A stretch of DNA of 29,058 bases from JBLINH01 sp047639165 (GCA_047639165.1 JBLINH010000009.1:1-29058); one strand, 5' to 3'; numbered from the stretch's first letter, positions 13,034 through 22,061 are shown. Notes: a model not told the origin generated them from the sequence alone. Program-made: numbers and translations.

Positions 13034-14728
13034 CTACTCAAAGTATTCTGGAATATTTATATTCATCCAATCAAACAATCTTATGGCTACAGAAACAGCC
13101 CCCCTAAGATTTCCTCTATCTCCTTTTTCCATAACAATCACGAAAGCATACTTCGGTTCTTCATATGGAAAGAACCCTGTAACCCATGAATTAACTTTTT
13201 GTTTTGATACTCCAAGCTCAGCAGTTCCTGTCTTACCTGCTATATTAACGTAGCTAGTATTTAAAGCTTTAAGAGTTCCATTGAGCACTCCTTCTCTCAT
13301 ACCATCCCTAACAGTTTTATAATGTTCTTCTTTTATACTTGTGATCTTTTCTACAACCTCTCCTTCCTCTCCCATTATCAATGTTGGATTCCTAACTGTT
13401 CCCCCATTTGCAACGGCAGCTAGTGCGCGGACTGCTTGAATAGGTGTAACCTGAAAACCATACTGTCCAATGGATGTAAGATAGGTGTCTCCCAATCTCC
13501 AAGGGTCTCCATCAAAAACCTCTTCTTTCCATTTTATATTTGGAACTATTCCAACTTGATCTCCATAGAAATCTCCACCTACTGGTTTTCCAAACCCAAA
13601 CATTCTCATATATGAGTTTATCTTATCTATCCCAATACCCTCTTGATCCTTATATCCTCCTCCAATTTGATAGAAATATATATTTGATGAGACTGCTAAA
13701 GCTTCTTTAATATCAACAGAACCGTGGGCTTTCCAGTCAGTAAAGATTGTTGGATTAGTTGGATCATATGGATTAGGGATCTCTAGTTTTCCTCTACTTA
13801 CAATCTTAGTAGTATCACTAACTACTCCCTCATTAAGAGCGCCTAGGGCCATATACGGCTTCACAGTACTACCTGGAGTGTACAACCCTTCAGTTATTCT
13901 ATTTAGGAATGGGTTTGAATCATCGTTTAGGTAAGAATTGATCTTTTCTCGATCACTACTGTCTGTCATGACGTTTGAATCGAACTCTGGATAAGTAACC
14001 AAAGCTATAATCTCACCAGTGTTCACATCAATAATGACACCTCCTCCTCCTACGAATTCTGCGCTATCTGCAATTTCTTTGACTGAGTTATACAAGGCTT
14101 CTTGTAAACGAAAATCAATTGTTAGATTAATTCCTTTACCGTTGATAGGAAATCTAATTGCATTTGATGACTCTACCTTTAATTTAGCGTTTGTTTCAAT
14201 TATCTGTAGGCCGTTCTCGCCTCCAATATAATCATTATAAACACTTTCAACACCAGATACCCCTGTTGCCTCAAGATCATAATAGAAACCAGAACTATCC
14301 TTTCTTGGATATTTCACATATCCAAGAAGATTAGAAAATCCCGGTGTTTCTATATACTTCCTGAGATTAAACTCATCTTCAGTCGTTTTTGGTGTATTCC
14401 AAGCCAGAAGTTCACCATTCCTATCGTATATGACTCCACGGTCAGCAAAAATTACTGAATGCTGTAATCTATTGTTTTCACTCTTCTCCTTGAAATCTTC
14501 ACCGTGAGTAATTTGAAGTGAAAAAGCTTTCGATGCAAACACAAACACTATCAGTGTGAAAATTAAACCAACAAATATTAAAATTCTTGTATCTAATGGC
14601 TTTTCGATGACACCGTCGAATTGAGATACGTCGTGTCCTGGGAGATTTTCTGAATCAAGAAAAATCTCATCCAAATCAATTTTTGGATTAATCCTCCGTC
14701 TTCTTCTGAAAAAGTTTTTTAGTCCCAT
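13034..14728 (-). CDS. mrdA: Penicillin-binding protein 2 (elongation transpeptidase)
   Basis: 564 residues. Class B PBP acting with RodA and the MreBCD system in lateral wall growth. A long Arg-rich cytoplasmic start is followed by a membrane anchor (about 48-68), the PBP dimerisation domain (FADRGVIYDRNGELLAWN, about 94-111), and the transpeptidase with STVK (Ser287, Lys290), SSN (347-349) and KTG (499-501). It ends the mre run, 3 nt after mreD, the usual place for PBP2. No rodA gene is present in the window. The next gene, greA, has its own promoter. Confidence 0.95.
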   Translation of the reverse strand: MGLKNFFRRRRRINPKIDLDEIFLDSENLPGHDVSQFDGVIEKPLDTRILIFVGLIFTLIVFVFASKAFSLQITHGEDFKEKSENNRLQHSVIFADRGVIYDRNGELLAWNTPKTTEDEFNLRKYIETPGFSNLLGYVKYPRKDSSGFYYDLEATGVSGVESVYNDYIGGENGLQIIETNAKLKVESSNAIRFPINGKGINLTIDFRLQEALYNSVKEIADSAEFVGGGGVIIDVNTGEIIALVTYPEFDSNVMTDSSDREKINSYLNDDSNPFLNRITEGLYTPGSTVKPYMALGALNEGVVSDTTKIVSRGKLEIPNPYDPTNPTIFTDWKAHGSVDIKEALAVSSNIYFYQIGGGYKDQEGIGIDKINSYMRMFGFGKPVGGDFYGDQVGIVPNIKWKEEVFDGDPWRLGDTYLTSIGQYGFQVTPIQAVRALAAVANGGTVRNPTLIMGEEGEVVEKITSIKEEHYKTVRDGMREGVLNGTLKALNTSYVNIAGKTGTAELGVSKQKVNSWVTGFFPYEEPKYAFVIVMEKGDRGNLRGAVSVAIRLFDWMNINIPEYFE

Positions 14729-14731
14729 GTA

Positions 14732-14992
14732 TTAATTATATATGAGTATTCTCTCCTTTAGGGATTCTGATATTACAAACAATGCCAACATACTGAAAGT
14801 GAACACATATGGAAAACTTGGAAAGATTGTCGACGTAGCATACAAAGAATCCAAGAATAGTCCGACGACTATAGATTCATAATAGTCATTGAATATAAAT
14901 AGGGCAGATATGACCAGAGCAGCAATCCCCCACCATGGTAAGAAAACTGTTAGTAATATTATTAAAAAACTGTAAGTGATTCTTAAAAGCAT
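14732..14992 (-). CDS. mreD: MreD-like membrane protein (very short)
   Basis: 86 residues with about three hydrophobic segments (about 3-32, 40-50 and 59-76), including the acidic turn NDYYESIVVGLFLDSLYA that recalls the conserved D/E-G-...-D-x-L part of MreD. Typical MreD has about 160 residues and 5-6 membrane segments, so this is a reduced form. Identity rests on position between mreC (1-nt gap) and PBP2 (3-nt gap). Confidence 0.7.
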   Translation of the reverse strand: MLLRITYSFLIILLTVFLPWWGIAALVISALFIFNDYYESIVVGLFLDSLYATSTIFPSFPYVFTFSMLALFVISESLKERILIYN

Positions 14993-14993
14993 A

Positions 14994-15761
14994 TTATTTT
15001 TCTACAACCTCCACAAAAGATATTTCGGATATGTTAAAAGGTAAATTAAAGAATATTCCTTGGAAGGAGTTTGCTTCCGTAGTTTCTATCTTACTGATTA
15101 GAGAGAAAGCTTTTGTTTCATCAGGTAAAGAAATACTATCTCCTTCTTTGACTTCTATATCTTTAGGTATGATGGTTATAAACCTCCCACCTCCTTGCCC
15201 ATCAGCCTGAGCTTCTATATTTCCATCGATTCTAATTGGAATCTGATTTCCTGATGAAGAGTACAATCTAACAACAGAACTTTTCTTGTGCACCTGTACA
15301 ATCTCTCCAACCCTAATGCCGTGTGTATATATATGATTAGTTACAGACATACCATCTTCATATCCAAGATCAATAATGAAAGTGTCGTACGGTGAGTTTG
15401 GTGGCCTTGTAATAACCTTAGCAACAACACCTTCATCTATTCCTTTGGTGATGTTTCGTAAATCATCATTTTCTTTCTGTAAAGAATCAACTGACATTAA
15501 TTCTATTTTAAGATCTTTTATCTTATCCTCCAATGTTTTCATATCCTCCACTAACTTACTCTTTGATTTAAATAAAGTTGCAACACCAGAAAATGGTTTT
15601 GTTACAACATTACCTAAACTAAAAACTGGAGAGAACATACGGTAAGCAACGTCTTGAATAAAATTAATCTTAAACAGTGTTAAAAAGATTAAAATACCAA
15701 GTATTGAAATAATTACAACTTTCTTTCTTGATTTCTTTTTATTTCTTTGGAGGTAGATCAT
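14994..15761 (-). CDS. mreC: Rod shape-determining protein MreC
   Basis: 255 residues. MreC is a bitopic periplasmic scaffold that activates PBP2. Basic start, membrane segment (about 16-33), coiled coil (about 65-105: KSKLVEDMKTLEDKIKDL...), then the beta-rich core with VVAKVITRPPNSPYDTFIIDLG, matching the family's 'VI...P....D.G' pattern, and GIRVGEIVQV. The 5' end overlaps mreB by 23 nt; an internal start is possible but the N-terminal basic run favours this one. Confidence 0.93.
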   Translation of the reverse strand: MIYLQRNKKKSRKKVVIISILGILIFLTLFKINFIQDVAYRMFSPVFSLGNVVTKPFSGVATLFKSKSKLVEDMKTLEDKIKDLKIELMSVDSLQKENDDLRNITKGIDEGVVAKVITRPPNSPYDTFIIDLGYEDGMSVTNHIYTHGIRVGEIVQVHKKSSVVRLYSSSGNQIPIRIDGNIEAQADGQGGGRFITIIPKDIEVKEGDSISLPDETKAFSLISKIETTEANSFQGIFFNLPFNISEISFVEVVEK

Positions 15762-16830
15762 CTTCGTTTTCGATTAGAATCTCCCTATATTTTTCTATAT
15801 TCTCAAGTATCACTCCTGTTCCTCTTGCTACAGTAGTTAGTGGGTCTGCAGCAAGGTGTACTGGAATCTGAAGTTCCTCTTCAAGCAACTTACCAAGACC
15901 TTTAATTAGTGATCCTCCTCCTGTTAGATATATCCCCCTTTTCATAATATCAGAAACAATTTCAGGTGGTGTGGATTCAAGAACTTCCTTAGATGACTCA
16001 ATCAATTGTGAAATAGATTGGGCTATAGCTTCACGAACATCAGAGTCTGTAATGACAACCTCTCTTGGAAGTCCTGTCACAAGATCCCTTCCTCTGATTG
16101 ATTCTTCAACTGGTTCTCCATCTGGAAGTATTTTTCCTAACTTTATCTTCATGTCCTCCGCTGTTCTTTCCCCGATCAGTATTTTAAATTCGTTTCTGAT
16201 ATATGAGGTGATATCATTGTTCAACCTGTCACCTGCAATTTTTAAGTTCTTTGACCTAACGATTCCTCCAAGTGAAATGATAGCAATATCAGAGGTACCA
16301 CCTCCAATATCAATTATCATAGTCCCGAGAGGTTCTTGTACTGAAATCTTCATACCAATGGCTGCAGCCATTGGTTCTTCTACAATAAATACTTCTCTTG
16401 CTCCTGCGTTTAACGTAGCGTCTCGTACGGCTCTAGTTTCTACGTTTGTAACACCAGATGGAACTCCAACAACAACTCTAGGGCCTAGAAGCTTCTTCTG
16501 ATCTTGAAGTGCTTTCTTTAGAAGATAATTAATCATTTCTTCTGTTATCTCAAAGTCTGAAATAACACCATCAACAAGTGGTCTAATTGCTTTAATATGC
16601 CCGGGTGTTCTACCAAGCATTTGTTTTGCACCAGCTCCCACAGCAACAACACGCCCAGTCTTTTGATTGACTGCGACAACTGACGGTTCGTCTATTATCA
16701 CTCCTTTTCCTGGAATATATACAAGAGTATTTGCTGTTCCAAGGTCAATACCAATATCACTTGAGAGGTATGACTTTATTTTTTTAAGAGTTTCTTTTGT
16801 GTTCCATTTAAATTCTCGTTTCTTCATCAT
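15739..16830 (-). CDS. mreB: Actin-like protein MreB (operon copy)
   Basis: 363 residues. MreB filaments under the membrane direct wall elongation. The actin fold motifs are intact: phosphate 1 IGIDLGTANTLVYIPG, phosphate 2 IIDIGGGTSDIAIISLGG, adenosine motif IYLTGGGSLIKGL. An N-terminal extension of about 24 residues (MMKKREFKWNTKETLKK...) precedes the usual start and looks amphipathic, possibly a membrane-targeting helix (inference). It lies 4 nt after proS and overlaps mreC by 23 nt. A second mreB copy sits at 20963-21976. Confidence 0.96.
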   Translation of the reverse strand: MMKKREFKWNTKETLKKIKSYLSSDIGIDLGTANTLVYIPGKGVIIDEPSVVAVNQKTGRVVAVGAGAKQMLGRTPGHIKAIRPLVDGVISDFEITEEMINYLLKKALQDQKKLLGPRVVVGVPSGVTNVETRAVRDATLNAGAREVFIVEEPMAAAIGMKISVQEPLGTMIIDIGGGTSDIAIISLGGIVRSKNLKIAGDRLNNDITSYIRNEFKILIGERTAEDMKIKLGKILPDGEPVEESIRGRDLVTGLPREVVITDSDVREAIAQSISQLIESSKEVLESTPPEIVSDIMKRGIYLTGGGSLIKGLGKLLEEELQIPVHLAADPLTTVARGTGVILENIEKYREILIENEDDLPPKK

Positions 16831-16834
16831 ATTT

Positions 16835-18067
16835 TTATTCGGTCAGATAATCACCTTTAAAGATATCTCCTTCTGAAACATCTTTAGTCTCTCCAGTCTT
16901 TCTATTCTTTACCTCAATAGTTTGCTCATCTAATGTCTTTTTTCCTACAATTAATCTATATGGGATACCAATTAGATCACTATCTGCAAATTTCTCTCCA
17001 GCTCTTTTATCTCGATCATCATACAGTATTTCTACCCCTTTATCTTTAAACTCCTGATATAGTTTGTTAGCGTACGCTTTCACCTCTTCATCATCTGGTG
17101 TGGCCAGGATTAGATGAATTTGAAATGGTGCAATTGATCTAGGCCACACCAAACCATTTTCATCTGAAAGAACTTCTGCAACTGTTCCCATAACTCTTCC
17201 AAGACCAATTCCATATGAACCCATATAAACTGGTTTCTGTTCTCCGTCTTCATCTGTGTATTTTAAATCAAGAGCATCTGAAAACTTTGTACCAAGTGGG
17301 AAGATGTTTCCAACCTCAACAGCTTTCTTCTCAATTAACCCTTCCTTGTTATCAACGACTTCTTCATTAACTGCAGTTTCACTTTCTTCATTTATATATA
17401 TAGTATCTTCACCTGCTTCAGTTACAGTTTGAAATTCGTGAGAAACATCACCGAAACTTCCGCCATCTGCAACTGTTAAATATGTTTTGTCCCCAAGTCC
17501 TACTCTTTCAAAAATATTCTTATATGATTCTTTAACCTTTTCATATATTTCTTCATGCTCCTCTGCTGTCTTTGCAAATGAGTAGAGATCTTTCATATAG
17601 AATTCTCTTCCTCTCATGATTCCAGATTTAGCTCTAAGTTCATTTCTAAACTTAGTTTGAAATTGGTATGTAAGCAGAGGAAGATCTTTGTGTGAATTAA
17701 TGTGATCTGTTAGAAGATTTGTTAGTGGTTCTTCGTGAGTTAATCCTAAACCTAATTCTGTGTCATTCTTTAGTTTTGTTTTGAACCAAACGTCTACAGT
17801 ATCATCATCCCATCTTCCTGTTTTTTTCCAAACATCAGGATCTTGCAAAGCCGTTAGCTCAATCTCTTGTCCACCAAGTGAATTCATCTCTTCACGAATG
17901 ATGTTTTCTATTTTTTTGATAACCTTCAAACCAAGTGGCAAAAGAGCGTATACTCCTGCCATTTCCTTATGAATAAATCCCGCTCGAATCAAAAGCTCAG
18001 CATTCTTTGAAACCTCATCTTTTGGTGCTTCTTTTCGAGTTTTAGTAAAAAGTTGTGACTGTCTCAT
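16835..18067 (-). CDS. proS: Prolyl-tRNA synthetase, compact form
   Basis: 410 residues. Class II synthetase charging tRNA-Pro. Motif 1 lies around GVYALLPLGLKVIKKIENIIREEM, motif 2 is FQTKFRNELRAKSGIMRGREF, motif 3 is GSYGIGLGRVMGTVAE, and the anticodon-binding domain follows (about 310-410: YDDRDKRAGEKFADSDLIGIPYRL). Bacterial ProRS (about 570 residues) has a roughly 180-residue editing insertion between motifs 2 and 3; it is absent here, as in alphaproteobacterial and mitochondrial-like forms. Mischarged Ala-tRNA-Pro would then need a separate editor. It heads the mre operon; TAAACT ends 8 nt before the ATG. Confidence 0.95.
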   Translation of the reverse strand: MRQSQLFTKTRKEAPKDEVSKNAELLIRAGFIHKEMAGVYALLPLGLKVIKKIENIIREEMNSLGGQEIELTALQDPDVWKKTGRWDDDTVDVWFKTKLKNDTELGLGLTHEEPLTNLLTDHINSHKDLPLLTYQFQTKFRNELRAKSGIMRGREFYMKDLYSFAKTAEEHEEIYEKVKESYKNIFERVGLGDKTYLTVADGGSFGDVSHEFQTVTEAGEDTIYINEESETAVNEEVVDNKEGLIEKKAVEVGNIFPLGTKFSDALDLKYTDEDGEQKPVYMGSYGIGLGRVMGTVAEVLSDENGLVWPRSIAPFQIHLILATPDDEEVKAYANKLYQEFKDKGVEILYDDRDKRAGEKFADSDLIGIPYRLIVGKKTLDEQTIEVKNRKTGETKDVSEGDIFKGDYLTE

Positions 18068-18227
18068 TGGGTCTAGTTTACCCCAAAAAACATTCTTCCG
18101 AAAGTGATTGACACTAATGTCTAATTATGTGAGGATTGTCTAGAAATTTGAACCGACAACTAATGAATCAAGAAACTTCTGTTAAAGAAATCTGGATAAA
18201 ATCAGAGGATTGTACCCTATAAAAATC

Positions 18228-18503
18228 ATGAGTACGAAAGAGACATTTATATACACTAGAGAGAAAGCTTCTAAATTAACCAACGAAGACCTAGTCTGTG
18301 CTCACAGTACAGTTAGTAAAAACATTAGTCTCAGACTAGCAGTCAATACTACGAAATGGGATGGACAATTCTCAGAAAAAACCACTGAAGGAGCAGGCGA
18401 GAACTCTTTAAATGTTCTAAAAGCAGAGCTCTTAGAAAGACTCGATCGTCTTAAAAATATTGAGAGTGAAAGAAAAGGCCGCTGCCAAGAAAACTGCAGA
18501 TAA
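18228..18503 (+). CDS. Uncharacterised 91-aa protein
   Basis: No family recognised. The protein begins MSTKETFIYTREKASKL, is polar and soluble, and ends in a basic helix (LKAELLERLDRLKNIESERKG) with two Cys near the C-terminus. A TTG at 18210 could also be the start: TAAAAT (18197-18202) ends 7 nt before it, which fits the leaderless pattern, whereas the ATG at 18228 has only TATAAA 4 nt away. The gene is isolated on the plus strand between two minus operons and shares a terminator with rseP. The 160 bp upstream hold no other gene. Confidence 0.55.
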   Translation: MSTKETFIYTREKASKLTNEDLVCAHSTVSKNISLRLAVNTTKWDGQFSEKTTEGAGENSLNVLKAELLERLDRLKNIESERKGRCQENCR

Positions 18504-18515
18504 AAATAGATAGCA

Positions 18516-18550
18516 AAAACCGCCACGGATCATTCCGTGGCGGTTATTAT
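18516..18550. terminator. Bidirectional terminator
   Basis: AACCGCCACGGA / TCCGTGGCGGTT with a 4-nt loop between the convergent 91-aa gene and rseP. Confidence 0.85.
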
Positions 18551-18551
18551 T

Positions 18552-19643
18552 TTAAAACAGTTTCATTACGTCACTCACTGTAATAACAATCATAAGTAGT
18601 ATCAATACTCCAAAACCTAAGGCATTTATAGTATTAGCAATTGATGGTTTTATAGGTCTCCCAATAATTCCTTCTATAGCCACAAAAAGTAGTCTTCCTC
18701 CATCAAGAGCTGGGAACGGTAAAAGATTTAGCACTGCAAGGTTTAGAGAGATGAATGCAGTAAATCCAAATAGATAGAACAGTCCAAAGTTTGATGCATC
18801 GTCAACAAGACCAACGATTCCAACTGGACCTGCAACATTTGCAAAATTAGCTTGGAATGTAACAACTTGGCCGAGGAAAGTAACAAGCCCCACTGCTATG
18901 TCAGATATCATCTGACCTGTCATAAGGAAACCTTCCTTAAACGCTTGAAAGAAAGACAACTTCACAGTACCTATCATTTCCATAGATATACCAATAGCTC
19001 TACGCCCTTCAATAACTCCCTCTTCGGTCACTGCAGTAAGTGATATATCATCACCACTTCTTACTATATTTAAATTAATTTCATCAGATCCACTTCCTTT
19101 TACAAAGCTCTGAACATCAAATGTTCTGAACTCTCCCTCTAGGATCCTTTCTCCACTTGAAAGTGATATAATCTTGTCCCCTGATTGAAGACCTATCTCT
19201 TCTGCTGGACTATCTTCAAGAACACTAGTCACCACAACACTCTTATCTATAACAGTTCCTGTATTTGTATCAGTCACAACTGAAGGAAAACCTGACATCA
19301 AACTGACTGAGATAAGTAACCAAGCAAAAAGTGTATTAAATAATACTCCTGCAACAAGAACACTGGCCTGTGTCCATTTTGATTTGTTTACAAAACTATC
19401 TTTCGCATTAGCATCCAATGATTCTTCATTTGGATTCTCTCCGAAGATTTTTACATAACCACCGAATGGAATGAGGTTTAGTGCATATTTTGTACCTCCC
19501 TTAACAAAACTAAATATTTTTGGAGGAAAACCGATAGCAAACTCATCTACTCTAATACCTGATTTCTTTGCAACGAGAAAATGCCCCAATTCATGAACGA
19601 ATATTAATACTCCTAGAATTATTATAAATATTATTACAGACAT
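18552..19643 (-). CDS. rseP: RseP/S2P-type intramembrane metalloprotease
   Basis: 363 residues. Site-2 protease that cuts membrane-bound substrates such as anti-sigma factors or leftover signal peptides. TM1 carries the zinc motif HELGH (17-21); a PDZ domain occupies the middle (VTSVLEDSPAEEIGLQSGDKIISL); the last part has the second active-site motif NLLPFPALDGGRLLF with the catalytic Asp, and a final membrane segment. It lies 1 nt after frr, probably cotranscribed. No sigma/anti-sigma pair is visible nearby. Confidence 0.94.
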   Translation of the reverse strand: MSVIIFIIILGVLIFVHELGHFLVAKKSGIRVDEFAIGFPPKIFSFVKGGTKYALNLIPFGGYVKIFGENPNEESLDANAKDSFVNKSKWTQASVLVAGVLFNTLFAWLLISVSLMSGFPSVVTDTNTGTVIDKSVVVTSVLEDSPAEEIGLQSGDKIISLSSGERILEGEFRTFDVQSFVKGSGSDEINLNIVRSGDDISLTAVTEEGVIEGRRAIGISMEMIGTVKLSFFQAFKEGFLMTGQMISDIAVGLVTFLGQVVTFQANFANVAGPVGIVGLVDDASNFGLFYLFGFTAFISLNLAVLNLLPFPALDGGRLLFVAIEGIIGRPIKPSIANTINALGFGVLILLMIVITVSDVMKLF

Positions 19644-19644
19644 A

Positions 19645-20184
19645 TTAACTTAGTACTTCTTTTTCCTTACTAACACCTAATTCATCAAATGATTTTGTTG
19701 CTTCATCTATCATTTTTTGAACTGTAGCTTTGTCTCTTTTAGATTCATCATCTGAAGAACCACCTCCTTCAATATCTTTGATGACTTTAGATCGTTCACT
19801 TCGAAGAGAAACTTTAGATTCTTCTATCTTAGTTTTAGCCACCTTCACAAGTCTTTCTCTGTTTTCTGTAGTTAGATCTGGAAATATAACTCTAACTCCA
19901 GCTTCATCAACTGCGGTTGAAACTCCTAGATCTGCTTTAGAGATTCCTTTCTCTATTTCAACTACTAGTGATTTGTCCCATGGAACAACTCTAAGTGTCT
20001 TAGCATCCTCTATGTTTATACTAGCTGCTTGATTAAGAGGAGTCTTGGCTCCGTATGAATCAACCGACACACCATCCAGTAATGTAACAGTTGCTCTACC
20101 TGTTCGAACAGATGATAGCTCTTTTTCAAGCCATTCATTTATACCTGAAATTTTCTTTTTGAAATTTGTGAAATCGTATGCCAT
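19645..20184 (-). CDS. frr: Ribosome recycling factor
   Basis: 179 residues, near the usual 185. Works with EF-G to split post-termination ribosomes. The family pattern is clear: LEKELSSVRTGRATVTLLDGVSVDSYGAKTPLNQAASI, RVVPWDKSLVVEIEKGI, and RERLVKVAKTKIEESKVSLRSERS. A Gly/Ser insertion in the hinge (IEGGGSSDDESKRDK) replaces the common KE-rich stretch. It lies upstream of rseP with a 1-nt gap; no SD is seen. Confidence 0.97.
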   Translation of the reverse strand: MAYDFTNFKKKISGINEWLEKELSSVRTGRATVTLLDGVSVDSYGAKTPLNQAASINIEDAKTLRVVPWDKSLVVEIEKGISKADLGVSTAVDEAGVRVIFPDLTTENRERLVKVAKTKIEESKVSLRSERSKVIKDIEGGGSSDDESKRDKATVQKMIDEATKSFDELGVSKEKEVLS

Positions 20185-20207
20185 ATGTGGATTAGTTTAG
20201 CAGACTT

Positions 20208-20250
20208 TGAGAAAGAAAAAAAGAATAACCCCACACAAGTGTGTGGGGTT
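20208..20250 (-). terminator. Terminator after the delta-prime gene
   Basis: AACCCCACAC-loop-GTGTGGGGTT then ATTCTTTTTTTCTTTC on the minus strand. Confidence 0.88.
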
Positions 20251-20287
20251 AAGACCAAAGGATACAAATCCTAAAGATTATTACTTA

Positions 20288-20950
20288 CTAGTCAAGTATA
20301 ATCGCTGTATGTTCCAAAAGCATTTTTACTGATGCGCTATTATCATGTAAATAGTTTTCTGTCTTATTTAACTCAATTAAAGACCTCGAATTTCTTTTTA
20401 CATCTTTATGTAACAAATTCTTCAAGTCTTTTACCATCCTAATAGCTACAGCCTTACTGGCTTTCTCTGCTTTTATATCCTTTACTAGTTTTGTAACCAT
20501 ATTGATCCTTTCACCATATGTTGCGTTAAGAAATTTCTTTGCATCAGTAGTACCCTCACCTTCCTCATTTTTCAGGACGATAACTCTTGAAAGTACCGTG
20601 TCTAGAAACACGCTCGATGATGGAGTTATAATAAATATATGTGTACCCTCTGTTGGTTCTTCTAGAACCTTCAATAAGGAGTTTTGTGCTTCACGAGTTA
20701 TGAAGTTGAAAGCGATGATGAAAATCTTCCTGCTGTCCCCTAGTGTTTTCCTCAACTGCATCTCTCGAAGGTCTCTAGCATTTTGAATTAGAAATTTATC
20801 TGACTCTTGGTACCAAAAATCAGGATTGGCTTTGATTGCTAGTTTCAAGTCTTCTTCACAGAACTGACAAATCTTCTCATATATATGCTCTCTTTCTCCT
20901 TCCAACACATATGCGTGATGTAGTTTATCTTTGTTTAAAAGCTCTCTCAT
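20288..20950 (-). CDS. holB: DNA polymerase III delta-prime-like subunit
   Basis: 220 residues, shorter than typical delta' (about 330). A clamp-loader AAA+ subunit. Visible: LHHAYVLEGEREHIYEKI where ATPases have a P-loop (degenerate here, as in delta'), FIIAFNFITREAQNSLLKVLEEPTEGTHIFIIT, which includes the Walker-B-like region and the LLKxLEEP signature, and SSVFLDTVLSRVIVLKN with sensor 1/SRC-like SRV. The C-terminal collar domain is reduced. TGA-TATAAT ends 6 nt before the ATG. It lies 12 nt after mreB2. Confidence 0.85.
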   Translation of the reverse strand: MRELLNKDKLHHAYVLEGEREHIYEKICQFCEEDLKLAIKANPDFWYQESDKFLIQNARDLREMQLRKTLGDSRKIFIIAFNFITREAQNSLLKVLEEPTEGTHIFIITPSSSVFLDTVLSRVIVLKNEEGEGTTDAKKFLNATYGERINMVTKLVKDIKAEKASKAVAIRMVKDLKNLLHKDVKRNSRSLIELNKTENYLHDNSASVKMLLEHTAIILD

Positions 20951-20956
20951 GGAGTG

Positions 20957-20965
20957 ATTATATCA
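20957..20965 (-). promoter_or_regulatory. Extended -10 of holB made from the mreB2 stop codon
   Basis: TGA-TATAAT, hexamer 20957-20962. The TGA of the extended -10 is the stop codon of the upstream mreB copy. The ATG follows 6 nt later. Confidence 0.65.
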
Positions 20966-21976
20966 TCTCTTAGCTACAATACTTTTCTTGTATGTATCCA
21001 AATGATTGATAGCAATACCGGTTCCCTTTGCTACACAAAATAGAGGATCTTTAGCGAGTACAGCTTTTACACCAGTTCGTCTGTAAACTAACTCTGTTAG
21101 GTTCCTAAGTTGTGATGATCCTCCTGTCATGATGATTCCACGATCAATGATGTCTGATGATAACTCTGGTGGTGTTTCTTGAAGTACGTCTTTGATGGCT
21201 TTAATCATCTCTCGTAATTCTTGCCCAATAGCTTTTACAATTTCATTACTCTTTATTGTGGTAGATCGTGGTAAACCGGTAAGAAAATCTCTCCCTTTTA
21301 TTACCATTTCAAGTTCATCATCTAAAAATACAGCGCTCCCAACTTTTATCTTTATCTGTTCTGAAGTCTTGTCTCCAATAGCAAGATTAAAAGTTTTCTT
21401 TACGTAATCTATAATAGCTTGATCTATTCTTGTACCCGCACACTTCACAGAAGTTGAAGCTACAATTCCTCCAAGTGAAATTACAGCCACATCAGTCGTT
21501 CCACCACCAATGTCTACGATCATGTGTCCATGTGGTTCATATATAGGAATACCCGCGCCAATAGCTGCAAGGATTGGTTCCTTCACAACATATGCATTCT
21601 TTGCACCTGCCTTGATAGCGGCTTCGATGACAGCTCGTCTTTCTGTTGAGGTCACACCTGCTGGAACAGATACCATGACTTCTGGTTTAAGAAACTTCCA
21701 TTTACCCAGAGACTTATTGAAATAGTATCGAAGCATAGCTTCGGTTACCCTATAATCCGCTATTACCCCGTCTCTCATCGGTCTGTAAGCTATGATACTT
21801 TCTGGAGTTCTTCCAATCATATCTTTAGCCTCAAGTCCTACAGCCAATATCTTGTTATCCTGCTCAGATACAGCGACAACTGATGGCTCGTTTAGTACTA
21901 TTCCGACGCCAGGTTTGAACACTAATGTATTAGCTGTTCCTAAGTCTATTCCCAGTTTTGGAGAGAAGAATCCCAT
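20963..21976 (-). CDS. mreB: Actin-like MreB/Mbl paralogue
   Basis: 337 residues, the standard MreB length. Starts MGFFSPKLGIDLGTANTLVF; phosphate 2 IVDIGGGTTDVAVISLGG; adenosine motif IIMTGGSSQLRNL. The N-terminal phosphate loop and catalytic environment look intact. It differs clearly from the operon copy (no N-terminal extension, many substitutions), so it is an old duplication and not a recent repeat. It is divergent from priA across 85 bp; TAGACT ends 7 nt before the ATG. Two MreB-type proteins can form separate or mixed filaments (as MreB/Mbl in Bacillus). Confidence 0.95.
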   Translation of the reverse strand: MGFFSPKLGIDLGTANTLVFKPGVGIVLNEPSVVAVSEQDNKILAVGLEAKDMIGRTPESIIAYRPMRDGVIADYRVTEAMLRYYFNKSLGKWKFLKPEVMVSVPAGVTSTERRAVIEAAIKAGAKNAYVVKEPILAAIGAGIPIYEPHGHMIVDIGGGTTDVAVISLGGIVASTSVKCAGTRIDQAIIDYVKKTFNLAIGDKTSEQIKIKVGSAVFLDDELEMVIKGRDFLTGLPRSTTIKSNEIVKAIGQELREMIKAIKDVLQETPPELSSDIIDRGIIMTGGSSQLRNLTELVYRRTGVKAVLAKDPLFCVAKGTGIAINHLDTYKKSIVAKR

Positions 21977-22061
21977 GTCGACAAGTCTAGCTCATTTACA
22001 GAGTTTAGTAAAAGATTATTATATCTTTGCAACAAACCCGTTTTTTTGAAAGAATAGCCTC

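Noticed and set aside
15971..16501. Long plus-strand open frame opposite mreB
   Set aside because: Antisense shadow of the conserved mreB coding sequence, with no start signals.
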